From positions 17,688,001-17,752,000 of the forward strand of contig CM027380.1 in the NCBI GenBank assembly GCA_015680905.1: 64,000 nt of DNA. The letters are read 5' to 3'. The notes under the pieces are model-generated. The model searched no databases. It had not been told where the DNA came from and saw nothing but the letters and a program-made list of their open reading frames with translations. This stretch comes from Coptis chinensis. Its lineage: Eukaryota > Streptophyta > Magnoliopsida > Ranunculales > Ranunculaceae. Below, piece after piece: positions 1 to 12,559 of the stretch. The position numbers were made by a program, and so were the translations under genes. The first letter of the stretch is position 1; each line of letters starts with the position of its first letter.

Positions 1-681
1 AAGTCGCTCACCTTTGGCGCGGTGCGCTTTGTACAAAATTCGACAAATGTGTAGGGCGAGTGCCCTTCCGAGCGAAAAGGCCCCGAGGCCCAGAGGTCTT
101 GACTTCGTGAAAAATGAGACGAAACGCGGGGAAACGTGGGATTGAAAGGTGAGTGATGGAAGTTAGGTGTAGTGTGGGTTGTGAGTGTAGAATGAATGAA
201 GTTTATATATAGGTTTTAAGTTTCTAAAACGGATCGGAAGTTGCCAAAAGTTTTTTCGGCGGTTTCCTGAAATACTAAAATTTCCAAACCCAAAAACGGA
301 AACAACTCATATTATTTATTTTAAAACAACCATAGTATCTTTTAGGTTGAATTTAGGATAGAATATACCTATTTTATCGAGATTTCATCCTACCATGATA
401 TTTATTCATAGATATGCCTAATCGGCCATATTCTCACCCTGATTCCGAAATAACTTCTAAAACGATAGTCATATAAAGATTATGCTGGAATAGATAACAC
501 CACCCCCAAACAATTTGGGAAGGTAAGATCAATATTAAACCACCACGCACAATAAAAATAACGACACTATATTAAAATTGGCATTAAATGCCCTTTTACT
601 ACAAAATCCAAATTATGGAATTAAAACTTACATTAAAATAACTAACAATAATAAAACTTACAAATAAAAAAAAACATCAAA

Positions 682-1870
682 CTATACTATCCCTAACCAC
701 TTCGGTCTTCGGTAATGAGGGCACACGCCAGGAGATGGCTCCCCGAGCTCCCGATGGGCCAGACACCATTCATCTTTTCGGCGACGACGCCGTGTCACGA
801 TCTTTGTATCCTCAGAAGGAGAATCCCCGTGAGGTGGGAAGCGTGCAAGCATATCGGCTTGGAATTGGCGCTGAGCTTCTAGCTCAGTCCTCATCTGTTC
901 CCACCGCTCATCCTCCCGCTGGATACGGATCTCGAAGTTATGGTGGATAGTAGCCTGTCGAGTCCGGAGGTCTTCGCAGATAGTGTTGAGTGATCGCGAT
1001 GCCACGATGAATCACGCCATGCGTTCTACATCTGACCAACACCTCTCCAAGGCATCAGCATCAAAACAAGTCAAGTCCTCCTCATCCTCCGAGTCATTCT
1101 CATTTCCACCATCCTCCTCATCCTCTTCCCTATCATCAGGCAACCTCCAAACTCGTTGGACACAATCCTTATAGATACGAGGATTTCGGTGCAGGGTGAG
1201 GTAAATCCTATCAGACGCCGGAGCTGCTCTCAACTTCAGCATGATCTTGGTTATCAACACAGGGAGAGGTGCAATAGACTTCCCTACTCCCCTAATCATG
1301 TTAAGCATAAACTCCAAGATACATAACTCGTACTTCTGCTCCTGGAGTATCCATAAAATATGGAGGCAGTTCAGACCGATGTCGCTGACCTTCTCCTTTC
1401 CTAGGGCGTTCGACCAATCCATCGAAATGCCAGCCGGGTTGGTTATGAGGGATGCCTGGCGAACACAATGCGAGCTCGCATTGTAGTTCCCTTCGGTAAC
1501 TATCACGTTCATCAACGGCTCTACCCCATTATATTGGGACTCCTGTAACGTGGCATCCAGATGGATTCTAGGCGGAATCCATCATCAACGGCTCTACCCC
1601 ATTATATTGGGACTCCTGTAACGTGCCTAGAATCTCAGCCAACAACCCAGCAGTTACTTCCTTCCTCCTCTTCGCCACCATAACAAAAATTCTACTCCCC
1701 TCCAACTCCCTCGTGTTGCAGAACCGTCGGACTTAGTCTTCGTGGTAAAAGGCTTCGGTCGAGTACCACAAGCTATTCCAGTCTCTACTAATCATTTCGT
1801 CACCGTAAAACGGTGCGAAGTGGTCGCCAGTAAATGCTTGCTCCAGCAAAATTCGACGTTGTTGAGCCAT
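682..1870 (-). pseudogene. Athila env-like ORF, copy A (broken)
   Basis: The likely start is the methionine of MAQQRRILLEQAF at 1870. Pieces at 1942-1733, 1515-1012 and 1005-682 together give one protein relic. It opens with a globular region, has a conserved LEFMLNMIRGVGKSIAPL block, then a very acidic stretch (EEDEEDGGNENDSEDEEDL) and a charged, probably coiled-coil C-terminus. Compared with copy B, a TTA leucine codon after YHED has become TAA, and a tandem duplication around 1510-1625 shifts the frame. It lies downstream of gag-pro on the same strand, where Athila elements carry an env-like ORF of unknown role. Assignment is by position and lineage; I see no proven envelope feature such as a signal peptide. 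Confidence 0.6.
1510..1625. repeat. Tandem duplication inside env-like copy A
   Basis: The block beginning atcaacggctctacccc at 1510 is repeated at 1583, a period of 73 bp. Copy B has the block once (near 62649), so the duplication is private to copy A and breaks its reading frame. Confidence 0.85.
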
Positions 1871-2601
1871 TAGAGTGTTTGGAATGTAGTGGGGGTTTAA
1901 ATGGGATGTGGGGTTGGAATTTAAGTCAACCAAATGAAACAAACAGTGGTGGTGGCCCGGTGGTGGCGCGACAGCTTGAATATATATTTTTTTTTTAATT
2001 TTCGGTGGTTTTTGGTGATGTAAGTTGGTGGATTTGGTGGTGGTTTGGTTTTAGAGAAGATTTGAACTTGATTTGAATGTGGGGGTGGGTTTAATTAGGT
2101 TTCTTTTTTAATTTTTGGTTTTAGGTTTTGAATTTTTGGTTATTGTTTGATAATGGCGATTTGAGAAGATGAAGGATGACTGTTGGTGTGGAGCAAGGGC
2201 GCGGGTGCGCTGCAGGTGAACGCGAGAGTTGGGCCCATGCCCAATTTGAAATTTCATAATTTTTCGATTTTTCGCGCCACTTCAAACTAATATTGCCGCT
2301 ACGTTACCGGTCCGATTTTTGCGAATCAAATATGGAAATGATTAGGAGAGAATTTCCAATCCAATGATCCATAAAACACTCTATTCCGACCATGGATGAC
2401 ATATAAGATAGTGGAAAATGCCTCGAAGTGCGTGCATGACATACGTTATGCGAACGACTGAATTCTAAATTCATAGAATATGTCAACTCGAATCGAAATA
2501 CAATTAAACAGCCTAAGCAACTCTAATGGGACATAAAACATTCTAGGACGGAAACACGAACACCCCACCCCCAAACAAACTTTTTACAACAAAGTTTAGA
2601 A

Positions 2602-2668
2602 TTTTTTTTTTTTTTTTTTTTTTTTTTTAAGTCGATTCCCGAGACTTCCTAGATTACTATGTTTATTC

Positions 2669-2732
<64 letters not shown>
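2602..2732. repeat. Poly(T) run and (TA)n microsatellite
   Basis: A run of 27 T (2602-2628) is followed, after 43 bp of unique sequence, by about thirty TA units (2672-2732). Copy B lacks the TA array at the matching position (about 63770), so it expanded after the two copies separated. Confidence 0.95.
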
Positions 2733-2744
<12 letters not shown>

Positions 2745-3295
2745 AACTTTTATAAGGAAAAACAATAAGCAAGAAAGACATAATTCACCCCATAGAGAAA
2801 CATGACTCAAAAATCCGAGAAAACATGCAAGAGTGGAAAATGTGGATTATGTTAAACGTGGACTTAGGATCCGGTATTTACAACCACACACTCCATAGGG
2901 AGGGCCCGATTACCTTAATGGTGCACTCACCAATATATGGAAATGAAAGGAAATGTACCAAGCACAAAAAAAAAATTGAGTCATTTATAGTCAGATACTC
3001 GAGACTTTATCTAAACATATGTATGAACATGCAGTTTATCATATATCAACAACCGAAATAGTTGGGGATCATTCCATAAATAAATATCACAGAAAACATA
3101 TCCAAACACAATCAAGCACCAAGATTTCCTATGATGCAACCTAGTGAACTGAAAGCGAAGTCGGATAACCCTATAACGTAACCTAGCATGCACCTTCTTT
3201 TTCATTTTTGAACGAGAGGGTGTCCTAGTGAATAAGTGTGGAAAAGTGAATGGTTGTGGAAGATATGGTGGATATGGATAAGTTGTAGAAGGAAA

Positions 3296-4437
3296 CTATG
3301 TAAACAATGAGGATGTGGGTTTAGCACAAAACTCATTCATGGTGTAGGTAGGGACTGTCTCAAGTCTAAAAATGAAGGTGTCAAATGCTTTGTTCTTCTG
3401 AATTATTTGTTTACTAGGTGGATTTAAAAAATTATGAAGCACATGAGAAACAAAAGGATCGAGTGCAAACTCGAGATTCCTTTGAAAGGGTGGAAGGAGG
3501 GGAGTCGAGGTGGATATTGTGCAAAGTAGTTCTTGATAGGGTGTATCATCACCTGCTCTAAGAAACTCATCGAATTTCTCATCTAGATTGGTCATATCCA
3601 CATTACTATGGTAGTACTCTATATCTTTGAGAAAGTCATCTATCTCGCCCTCATCTATAATATGTGTATCGACTAGTGTAGGGATGAAAATGTTGGAGTC
3701 TGAACTTCCAAAGGAAAGAAATTTGGGCATATGATTATCAGGGAACGTGTTGTTGAAATAATCTCGAGTGAAGCTCTCGATCATTCTAACATCTCCATCC
3801 ATAGACGAATCGGGTAAATTTGTGTTTGTTTTAAAAACATTTACTTCAACAGCAAGATGGCCAAATGACATGGACATTGAACCATCGCAGCAATTAATGA
3901 GCGCATTGGCAGTTCCTAGGAAAGGACGCCCTAAGATGATCGGGACAGAGTCGTTAGCGACTTCTGTATCGAGGATGACAAAATCAGCCGGATAGTAGAA
4001 ATCCTGAATTTTTACAAGCACATTTTCAACCACACCCTTAGGATACTTAATAGACCGATCAGCTAATTGCAACGTCATTTAGTGGGTTGCATCTTGTCTA
4101 GACCTATTTGTCTATACAAATAAAACGGGAGTAAGTTAACACTAGCCCTCAGGTCTAATAACGCCGTCGTCGATATAGAAATCTCCTAAGGTGCATTGTG
4201 CGATGGGGATCGACCGGGGTCCTTGTACTTAACAATTCCATTATGTTCGATAGAGTTGGGAATTGTTACGTTAAAAGCGTCTTTTGGTATATTGGTCTTA
4301 CACCTAGTAGTACACAACTCCTTAAGAAACTTAGCATGGTGTGGTAGCTTTTTAATAGCTTTGAGGAAGGGAAGGTTTATAGTTAGATTCTTGAAAACGT
4401 CCTTAATCTCCTTATAATTTGTATCCCTAGTTAACAT
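3296..4437 (-). pseudogene. Athila aspartic protease and pol spacer (broken)
   Basis: This is the retropepsin-like protease that would mature the gag-pol polyprotein. The N-terminal part (4437-4186) holds the conserved LKELCTTRCKTN segment. The active site is visible around 4141-4155 as LLDLRASVNLL: the catalytic aspartate is kept, but the glycine of the usual D-x-G-A is arginine. The C-terminal half (4078-3296) has the family blocks LQLADRSIKYPKG and PIILGRPFLGTANALI, then a Ser/Asp-rich spacer. A frameshift and stops separate the pieces. The reverse transcriptase expected after the spacer is absent; from 3296 down to 2985 I see only non-coding or unrecognised sequence. Confidence 0.75.
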
Positions 4438-4524
4438 TGCTAATTTTTTGTGGAAACGGTGGTTTCTTTTATATTTAGCAATGGTATCACCTGGATGTTT
4501 AACCTTGGCTTTCTGTTTCTTAGG

Positions 4525-6231
4525 TTATGTTGTAACTGGTACCTCTACAGTGGTTGGCTCTTCAGTTTCTATTTCAGTATCTAGTAAAATAGCAGGTGTA
4601 GGGGCTACTGGTGGGGTAACTATAGGCATAGTTACTTTATTATCAACCACTCTGCCATAACGGAGAGTGGTGATGGTATTTAGCTCACCTACCTTTGCAT
4701 ATTCATTACTAGTATTATCGGTTATCTCAAAGGCTGTGTTTGTTGTTTTAAGATTAGGTATAGCGTGACTTGGAAACACACCTTTGGGTTGGGCTTTATC
4801 TTGGGCCAACTGTTGGCTTAAATTATTAACGGATTGTAGAAGCTGTTGGTTAGATTGAGCCATGGTTTGGAAAAGTTTTTGGCTCACTTGTATGAAGGTG
4901 TCAAGACGATTCGGTTGTGTGGGTGTAGTTGTCACGGGTGGTGTGACTGGAACTATCTCGCGTGAATTATTTATGGGCGGATTTTGATAGTTATTATTTA
5001 CCGTAACGATATCTCTATTAGCATTATAATTATTATAACTACCTTGACCTTGTGCTTGACCTTGTCGAGGTTGCACTTGGTTGTTATAATTATTAAAATT
5101 ACCCTGACCTTGTCCTTGTCGTGGTGGAGCTTGGATAAAACTGTGCGTTGGCCTAACATATTGATTATTGTACCCTGGAGGTGTGACGTGTTGGTTATTT
5201 CTCCAACCGAAGTTAGGGTTTTGTCTCCAAGGGGCGTTAGGTTCACTATTAATGGAACAAGCCTGTTTATAGGCTATAGGACAGTGGAAGTCGGGATGCT
5301 CAGGGCTCCAACAAAAACTACATGGATTTGAATTTATATTCATGACAGGGATATGCTTTTGTTGAACAGAAATGGCCTCTACCTTTTTAGTGAGTGATTC
5401 GATTAGAGTTTTAAGCTCGGGATTGTGTTTAATTTCAAACATACCGCCGCCTTTTAATCAGATTAGAAGAACTAGCGGAGCGGTGGATATCGTCACTACC
5501 CCCCCAGTTGTTATTTCGCTTAGTTTGATCCTCTATAAATTTATAAGTCTCCGAGCCTCCTTTACTTAAGAAACTACCCCCATTCATTATGTCAAGGACT
5601 TCTTTATGGTGGTGTAGAGTCCTTTGAAAAAGGCACGAACTAATGTGTCTTTCGCTAAGTTATGATGTGGACACTCTATAAGGAGATCGGTGAAACGATT
5701 CCAATCCTCTGAAAATGATTCATGAGGATTTTGTCGAAAAGAAATGAATCTTGGAAAGCATCTCATCCGTCTTTATGGGTGGGTAAAATGTTCCATAAAT
5801 AGTGAACAAGTTTAGCCCACGAGTCCACGAATTAGGCGCTTGGGCGTTAACCAAGGCAGCCTTTATCGGGCTAAGGTGAAAGGGAATACCCTCGGTTTAA
5901 TTTGTTCCGCACCAACCGTAGGATGGTGGAATGTTGTTATAACTTGTTCAATCCTACGCGATGTACCGATTTTTTTCTCCATGGTCAAATTAAAATATTT
6001 GGGGATTCGAAATCCCCTACTGGGTCCTGCTTGAACAATGCAAGATTTGGGGCTATCGCTCAAAGGCTTTGTAGAAGTCGAGAGAGAGGAGTCTCCCTTC
6101 TTCGCATTATATCGGTGGTGTGTGTGAAATAGTAGCTAGAGGTGTAGTGGGTGGTATACTAGATAGAATTGTTTGTTGACGTTGTTGTGTAATTACGCTT
6201 GGTGTTTTGTTCGACCGCACCTTAATCTCAT
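4525..6231 (-). pseudogene. Athila gag, copy 2 (broken)
   Basis: The start codon at 6231 opens MRLRCGRTK, matching the MRLRSGT start of copy 1. The capsid-like region survives only in pieces: HHPTVGAEQIK, then PRVFPFTLAR with frameshifts. The C-terminal part (5442-4525) is a long open frame: a knuckle CSFCWSPEHPDFHCP, the block SINSEPNAPWRQNPN, a Gly/Gln/Asn-rich tail and a proline-threonine segment leading into the protease. Gag would package the RNA into cytoplasmic particles. Copy 2 is collinear with copy 1 over about 1.95 kb and continues into the protease, which copy 1 does not. Confidence 0.75.
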
Positions 6232-6723
6232 GCAAGGCTAAGACCAAACTTAGCTAAACACATCAACACTCCAAACAATTCGATATACTAGTATAAACTT
6301 CTAACGAGAGATGCGAGGTGTGGAAGAAAGGAATACATGATTGCCCTTGCTTCGCTTATGAATAACATCTTGTTTACGCTGCGTGTTCGGTGTATATAAC
6401 AAGTTAGAACACCGAAAAACTTGAAAAAATCGGGTTCGAATCAAACCTCGTGGAAATCCGGCAAAAATTAAACCGGTGGTCGTCGCTTCGGTGTAACTTC
6501 AAGTTACTGTGTTTTAAGCGGTCGGGTCGGTTTCAACTACCAAACTTGAACTTGAGCGCAGGTCGCTCCTTTTTGGCGCTTCCAAAGCGCTTTTTATTTT
6601 GTTCGAGGAAGTTTAATGTTGAAAAAGACAACCACAGTTAGAATCGAACAAGGGTGGGTGGGTGAAATGGGACTTTAAGAAGAGTTCTTATACTACGAAA
6701 ACAATACGAAAGTGAAACTAAGA

Positions 6724-6737
6724 TGGCAGCGGCGCCA
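6724..6737 (-). promoter_or_regulatory. Primer binding site, tRNA-Asp type (copy 2)
   Basis: The minus strand reads TGGCGCCGCTGCCA. Its first eight bases match the complement of the plant tRNA-Asp 3' end, the primer used by many Athila elements. The same motif follows the LTR at 41550. Here no LTR precedes it: the sequence just upstream on the minus strand (6741 and above) is gag copy 1. Confidence 0.8.
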
Positions 6738-6740
6738 TTA

Positions 6741-8677
6741 GTTAAAAAGGCGTCTTTTGTTATATTGGTCTTTCGCCTAGTAGTACACAACTCTTTTAGA
6801 AACTTAGCATGTTGTGGTAACATTTTAATAGCGTCAAGAAATTGTATGTTAATCGTTAGATTTTTAAAAATTTCCCTAATCTCATCAAAGTTAGTATCCT
6901 TGTGTAACATGGCTAGTCTCTGAGGAAACGGTGGGTTCTCTCTATATTTAGCATATGGATCAATAGGAATTTTAACCTTGGCCATTTTCCTCTTGGGTTG
7001 AGGTTTAACTGGCACCTCTACAGGAGTAGGATAATCAGTTACGACTTCGGTATCTAGTAAAATATCAGGTGTAGGAACCACTGGTGGGGTAACAACAGAC
7101 ATAGTTATGGCGTTATCAACCACTCTACTAGAACGGAGAGTGGTGATTGCATTTAGCTCACCTACGTTGATATTTTTATTACTAGGATTATCGGTTACTT
7201 CAAAGGCTGTGTTTGGCATTTTAGGATTAGGTATGACTTGACCTGGAAACACACCTTTTGGTGGGGCTTTCTCTTGGGCTAACTGCTAGATGGAATGATT
7301 AATGGATTGTAGAACTTGTTGGTTAGAATGATTAATAGATTATAAAAACTGTTGGCTAACCTTTATGAAGGCATCAAGACAATCCGGTTGTGAAGGTGTA
7401 GTGGGCATAGGTGGTGTGACTGGAACTACCTCACGTTGATTATTAACGGGTGGATTACGATAGTTATTAGTAACCGGAACGATACCTTTATTAGCATTAT
7501 AATAATTATTATAATTATTATAATTACCTTGCCCTTGTCCTTGTCTCGATGGAGCTTGGTTACGTTGTGATTTGGCGATGGCCTAACATTTTGATTATTA
7601 AACCCTGGAGGTGTAAGTTGATGATTATTTTTCCAATTGAAGTTAGGATGTTGTCTCCAAGGCGCGTTAGGTTCGCTATTAATGGAACAAACATTGTCCA
7701 GTTGAGCGGATGGTTGTTCATAGACTAGAGGACAATTGGAGTCTGGATGCTCAACGCTGTAACATAAATTACATGGAAGAGTGTTGACGTTCATGACAGG
7801 AGTAGGCTGTTGTTGGACAGAAATGGGTTCTACCTTTTTAGTGAGAGATTTGATTAAAGTTTTAAGCTCAGGATCAGATTTAACCTCAAACATACTGGCA
7901 GCCTTAACTGTGGAAAAAGAATTACTGGACCGGGGGATGTCCCCCCCAGTTATTTTGATGTTTAGATTGATCTTCCAAAAACCAATATGCCTTAGAGGCA
8001 CCTTTACGAAGGAAACTACCCCCAGTCATTATGTCAAGAACCTCTTTATGGTGATGTAAAAGCCCTTTGAAAAAGGCACGAACAAACGTGTCTTTCGCAA
8101 GGTTATGATGTGGACACTCGATGAGAAGATCAGTGAACCGATTCCAGGCCTCTGAAAAGGATTCATGAGGATTCTGGCGGAAGAAATAAATCTTTTGAAA
8201 TATTTCATCTGTCTTTAGCGGTGGGTAAAACTGTTCCATGAATAATTGAATAAGTTTGGCCCATGAGTCCACATAATTAGGCGCTTGGGCAGTTAACCAA
8301 GATGTTGCCTTATCGGCGAGGGTGAAAGGAAACACCCTCAATTTAATTTGCTCTGAACCAACAGTAGGATGATGAAATGTGGTAAGAACTTGTTCTATCC
8401 TACGCATATGCTGATAAGGCTTCTCATGGCCTAAACCATGAAAAACTGGTAACAAATTAAATATATTCGGGGGGATTCAAAAATCCCCTACTGGGTCTGC
8501 AAGAACGATGCAAGACTTAGGGCTATCGTTAAAGGCTTTATAAAAGTCAGAGAGAGGAGTCTCTGTTTCGTCAACCATTTTTGCAGGTGTAGTGTGTGGT
8601 ATTCTAGATAGGTGTGTGCGTTGACGTTTGCGATAAATAACAGAATATGATTTACTAGTACCGGACCTTAATCTCAT
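6741..8677 (-). pseudogene. Athila gag, copy 1 (truncated, broken)
   Basis: The start at 8677 gives MRLRSGTSKSYSV. The core retrotransposon gag domain (8455-7922) is well preserved: RVFPFTLADKATSWL, then QLFMEQFYPPLKTDEI, then ESFSEAWNRFTDLL, the usual order of this fold. A knuckle CNLCYSVEHPDSNCPL and the SINSEPNAPWRQ block follow (8001-7426), then the spacer before the protease (7252-6741). Frameshifts lie near 8460, in the Asn-rich stretch near 7530, and near 7270. The coding stops at KDAF (about 6750), where the protease should begin, and runs directly into the primer binding site of copy 2. Confidence 0.8.
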
Positions 8678-9180
8678 ACAAGACTAAAGCCAATAAGAAG
8701 CAAACCACTAACAACAGTCAAACAACCCTGATATGCTAGAAGAAATCCTCTAACAGAATAGGCGAGGAGTGGAAGCAGGTCGGAGTACCTAAATGCCTCC
8801 TTGCTACGCTTTTGAATATCGTCTTGTATATGCAATCACAGTGTATTCACGAAGTTGGAAACACTGAATAACTTGAACAAAGTGAGTTGGAAACTAACCT
8901 GTGAAAATCGGGCTAATTCAGAAGTGGGCGCAAGCGCGCTTGGAACTAGGCGTAGAAGGGCGCGGGCACGCTCTTGCCTGAACCAATGTCCAGTGTTTTT
9001 TAGGGCGTGCGCACTTCCGAGATAGCCTACTATGGGCGCGGGCGCGCTCCGTGGAGAATTCTGAAAAAAATATTTCTGAACCAAACAAACACAGTTAGAA
9101 CCAAACAAGGGTGGGTGGGTTTAATGAGATTTTGGTAGGGACGAAAATACTAAAGAAAACAAATTTAAACATAACTAAGA

Positions 9181-9194
9181 TGGCAATGGCGTAA
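9181..9194 (-). promoter_or_regulatory. Primer binding site (copy 1, mutated)
   Basis: The minus strand reads TTACGCCATTGCCA, two bases after the LTR end ATCA. The spacing (LTR, AA, primer site) is the same as at 41548-41550, so this is a decayed tRNA-Asp-type primer site. Confidence 0.75.
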
Positions 9195-9196
9195 TT

Positions 9197-9882
9197 TGAT
9201 AAAAGTAAAAAGTTGAGGTTTACTCCTACTTAACTAATTAAACTAAAACAGAAGTAAAGCATACTAATTTACTCTAAACTATCAAAGTTCTACTCTCGTG
9301 AATCATGAAATATATGGAGTAGAGAATTAGTTCCATGGAGAAGGGATTATGGGGAATTGAATCTACTTGATGTACTCCTAATATGCTAGTGTAGATTATT
9401 GCAATCCTAATCAAATAAGATTAAGTGTTCGATCCCTAATTACTCATGGCAATCTCTGCCAACTAATAATTAACATGTGAGGAAGTCCAATCCATTCTCA
9501 TGGCGAATCAACTATCCTACTAGAGTGAAACTCTTAAAAGCAATAATCCTAATTAGCACATCAAGTCTTCATCAAGCTTTATCAAACCCCTCTAATGGAG
9601 GTTTAGCTAGAAGTCATTAGACTATCATAAACATATAAATAAGAAAAAAACATAATGAAGAACAAACTTTCTTTTATTAATCTAATGAATACTGAAGAAC
9701 AATAAATAACTTAAGTTTAAACTAATAACTAAGTCTAAGTTCTAACTATCTATCTCTAATTAATTATATCTATCTAAGTCTAAGTATATCTAAGTATATT
9801 GAGAGTTATGCCTTAGTCCTCTTTATATAAAAGAAGTTAGGTCTACATTTTCGTGCATGGGCTTTGGAGCCATGTTTTGGTG
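9197..9882 (-). mobile_element. Athila 5' LTR, 5' part missing
   Basis: The 3' end is TTTATCA at 9197, adjoining the primer site. It aligns with the LTRs at 40082-41547 and 56713-58235; landmarks are the cctctaatggaggttt block (about 9590) and the ccatgcacgaaa block (about 9855). About 500 bp corresponding to the LTR start are missing, replaced at 9883 by the TGTCACACCCC family. Confidence 0.8.
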
Positions 9883-11366
9883 TCACACCCCAAATTTTCA
9901 GAAAATTTAAAATAGGGAATCTTTTTCAAGATATACATATCTTAATTGCCACCCTATTCAATCATTTGAAAACCCAGGGTGAAATGAAACCCTAATAACA
10001 TATTATCAACCACGATAAAAAAAATTGAGATAAAATTTAAAACCAAAATGGACAATCCTTCAATCACATTATTAAACTATAAAGAAACTAACCAACTCTT
10101 TTACATCTATCTCGAAACAAAATCGTACACTTCAGAAAAACTTAAACCAGAAGACTTCAAGAGCAAATCCAAATCACGTGTCCTCATCCACTGCACTCCA
10201 CCATCTATGTTTCCAAGAACACACCCACGTTGCAAAACAAAGCAAACATGGGTCAGCAAATTGAATTTGCTGGTATGAGTAAGACTAAAAATAAAATAGC
10301 AATACGTTCATATCTTTCGAATACAGAAATATACTATTCAATTATTTCAACTTGGAAGACAAGTTAATTCCATATTCTCAAAACGGCATGCAGTTTCTTC
10401 CCAAGTAAAATTTCAACCCCCAATATACATTTCCAAGAAATCTCAGATAACAGTATTCATCATGCTCACTTTCCAAAATAACTCACAATATAATTTCCAC
10501 TTACATTCAACTTATTACATACACATATGATAACTTATTTAAATATGAGTTTGATACACTTTACCTTTAAGCCAGTACGTCGTCTTAGGGTAAGACAACG
10601 TCTCTGCATAAAAAGTTAATAAGTCCTACCCTCCTGCAAAACAAAGTTAGATTTCCCAAATTTAATTATTTATAGTATACATCTATTTCACTCTGATTGC
10701 AACCATCATGGGTATATATAATCTGGCATAATATATCACTAATATTAACTAACATTCATATCACACCACCATATCCATCATATGACACTAACCATATTCA
10801 CATTCCTTCGTAAGAAATTATATGCATCATATCATAATATATCACCAATCATATCCAACAACTCGCTCATACTTAAATCCAATATTTTTCTTAAAAACCA
10901 CTCGTCTACTAATGAGAATGAGGAACTATATTACAACTAGGGAGTACATTCATCCCTCGTGAGTATCAACTCACACAAACCACGTATAAATTTCCTTGTA
11001 AGAAATTTTGAATACATCATATACAATAACTCAATTACACATAAAATTAATATTTTACTTTGCTTATTAATTATCTCGTTGACTCATTTATTAAAAGACA
11101 CAGCCCAACCTTTAGTTCCTACTCCACGATTTGCACTACACACATTTGCCAAATCACACATATCCGTGTGCCTCACTCACACCGAGTACTACTACAAGGC
11201 ATATGTCCCAATCGGGGATATCACCTCCAGGAAACATATTTTCATCTTTTAAACTCGTAACTTGTGAGTCACAACCATCTCTGGGCTTCCCATACACATA
11301 ATCACAAAGCCTCTATTGGGCATAACAAAATATCAGGTCATTCATGGCACATTCAATAAATACTTT

Positions 11367-11541
11367 GGGTCATTCCCGCCACATTCAAGGAATACCCATC
11401 ATAACACTAGCAAGTCATTCATGACACATTCAATGAATACCTTGGGTCATTCCCGCCACATTCAAGGAATATCCATCATAACACTAACAAGTCATTCAAT
11501 GAATACCTTGGGTTATTCCCACAACATTCAAGGAATACAGC
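11367..11541. repeat. Tandem repeat, about 77-bp unit
   Basis: The unit starts gggtcattcccgccacattc at 11367, recurs at 11444 and, partially, at about 11510. Each contains cattcaaggaat and cattcaatgaatacc. It sits where the 55799-56712 LTR has its own, different array. Confidence 0.8.
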
Positions 11542-12559
11542 CAGCCCACAAGGCATTAGTTCCTCTCTAAGGCGGTTTTTCACATGACATCATTAGTCAT
11601 AAATATTTCATTTCATTTCTTTTCATCAAAGAGGCGTGGAGAGATCTAAATATGTGGGCGACACATTAAATTTTCACCGGACACTTTTACATCAAATTTT
11701 AACACTCAAGAATTCTCAGTTATTATAATATTTTCATTACAAAACAAACATTGTCTCAAATAATAATTGATTACTAACGATTCCAAACACAATAACTAAT
11801 CAACTCACCTCATTATCAATTATATAAATCTTAGATATCAAAAAGTTCAATCAGGAATAACGCATTAGTTAAATGTCTCGTAAATACATTTTAAATAACC
11901 ACAATCATGTACACAATAAATTACTAACATTGTACACATATAGTTATCACAAAAATTAATATATAATATATAATATAGTGACTGCACCTGTACATAAGAC
12001 TGCCTACGTATCCAATCTTTTAAGATTAGAATCAAGCCTTACGTAGCTCTTAATCAATAAATATCAACATCCTTGTATGTACCTTTAAGGAAAACAACAA
12101 TTTATACTACATAGAATCACATACAATAAATTTCAAATACTCTCACAATCATATACGTAAAGTTTTATACCCAGAGATACACTATGAACCTTTAAATCTA
12201 AAAACTCACAATTGGATATTTCTCTACTTTTGATTCTAAGAAAAACGATCTTATGAACCATGTCGGTTCCAAATAAAATCATAGTCTAAAAGTAGACTAC
12301 AAACACTATATAAAACACCCAAGAAGAGTTTAAGAGACTTTTAGTTCATTACTAGACATATTTCCCAAAATAGGTTCATACACATAAAGGATAACACGGT
12401 AGGTTTTCTAGGCAACTTGTCAATGCTATAGTTTTTCCTACATTCATCCAAATTATGTGTAACTTAATTATTTAGAAACTAGGGTATGTAGACATATTTT
12501 TTCATGTATAACTCGAAGTCCCAACCTCAGCCCATCTAAAAGAAAATTTAGGTTGAAAA

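Larger units (their letters stand above)
1..2985 (-). repeat. Copy A of a 3-kb duplicated Athila env-like region
   Basis: This stretch aligns, in the same orientation, with 61131-64000. Shared landmarks include the gtgagtgatgga block at about 151 and 61264, the env-like ORF, the purine-rich tracts, and the closing block that ends in ccaatatatggaaatgaaag. The two copies differ by many substitutions and small indels. They are therefore two separate members of one family about 61 kb apart, not a recent duplication. The left edge is cut by the window. Confidence 0.85.
1..9882 (-). mobile_element. Rearranged Athila-like Ty3/gypsy LTR retrotransposon
   Basis: Reading the minus strand from high to low coordinates, one sees a truncated 5' LTR (9197-9882), a primer binding site (9181-9194), a leader, gag (8677 to 6741), a second primer binding site (6724-6737), a second leader and gag (6231 to 4525), a protease (4437 to 3296) and an env-like ORF (1870 to 682). 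The gag start (MRLRSGT), the Asn/Gln-rich tail after the knuckle, the protease motifs and the env-like ORF fit the Athila lineage. No RT, RNase H or integrase coding is present between protease and env-like ORF, so the element could not move by itself. It runs off the left edge of the window. Confidence 0.8.

Noticed and set aside
2596..2781. Minus-strand frame rich in Tyr-Ile and Lys
   Set aside because: It is only the translation of the (TA)n and poly(T) repeats.
11316..11570. His/Ser-rich repetitive frame
   Set aside because: It is a translation of the 77-bp tandem repeat in LTR-like sequence.
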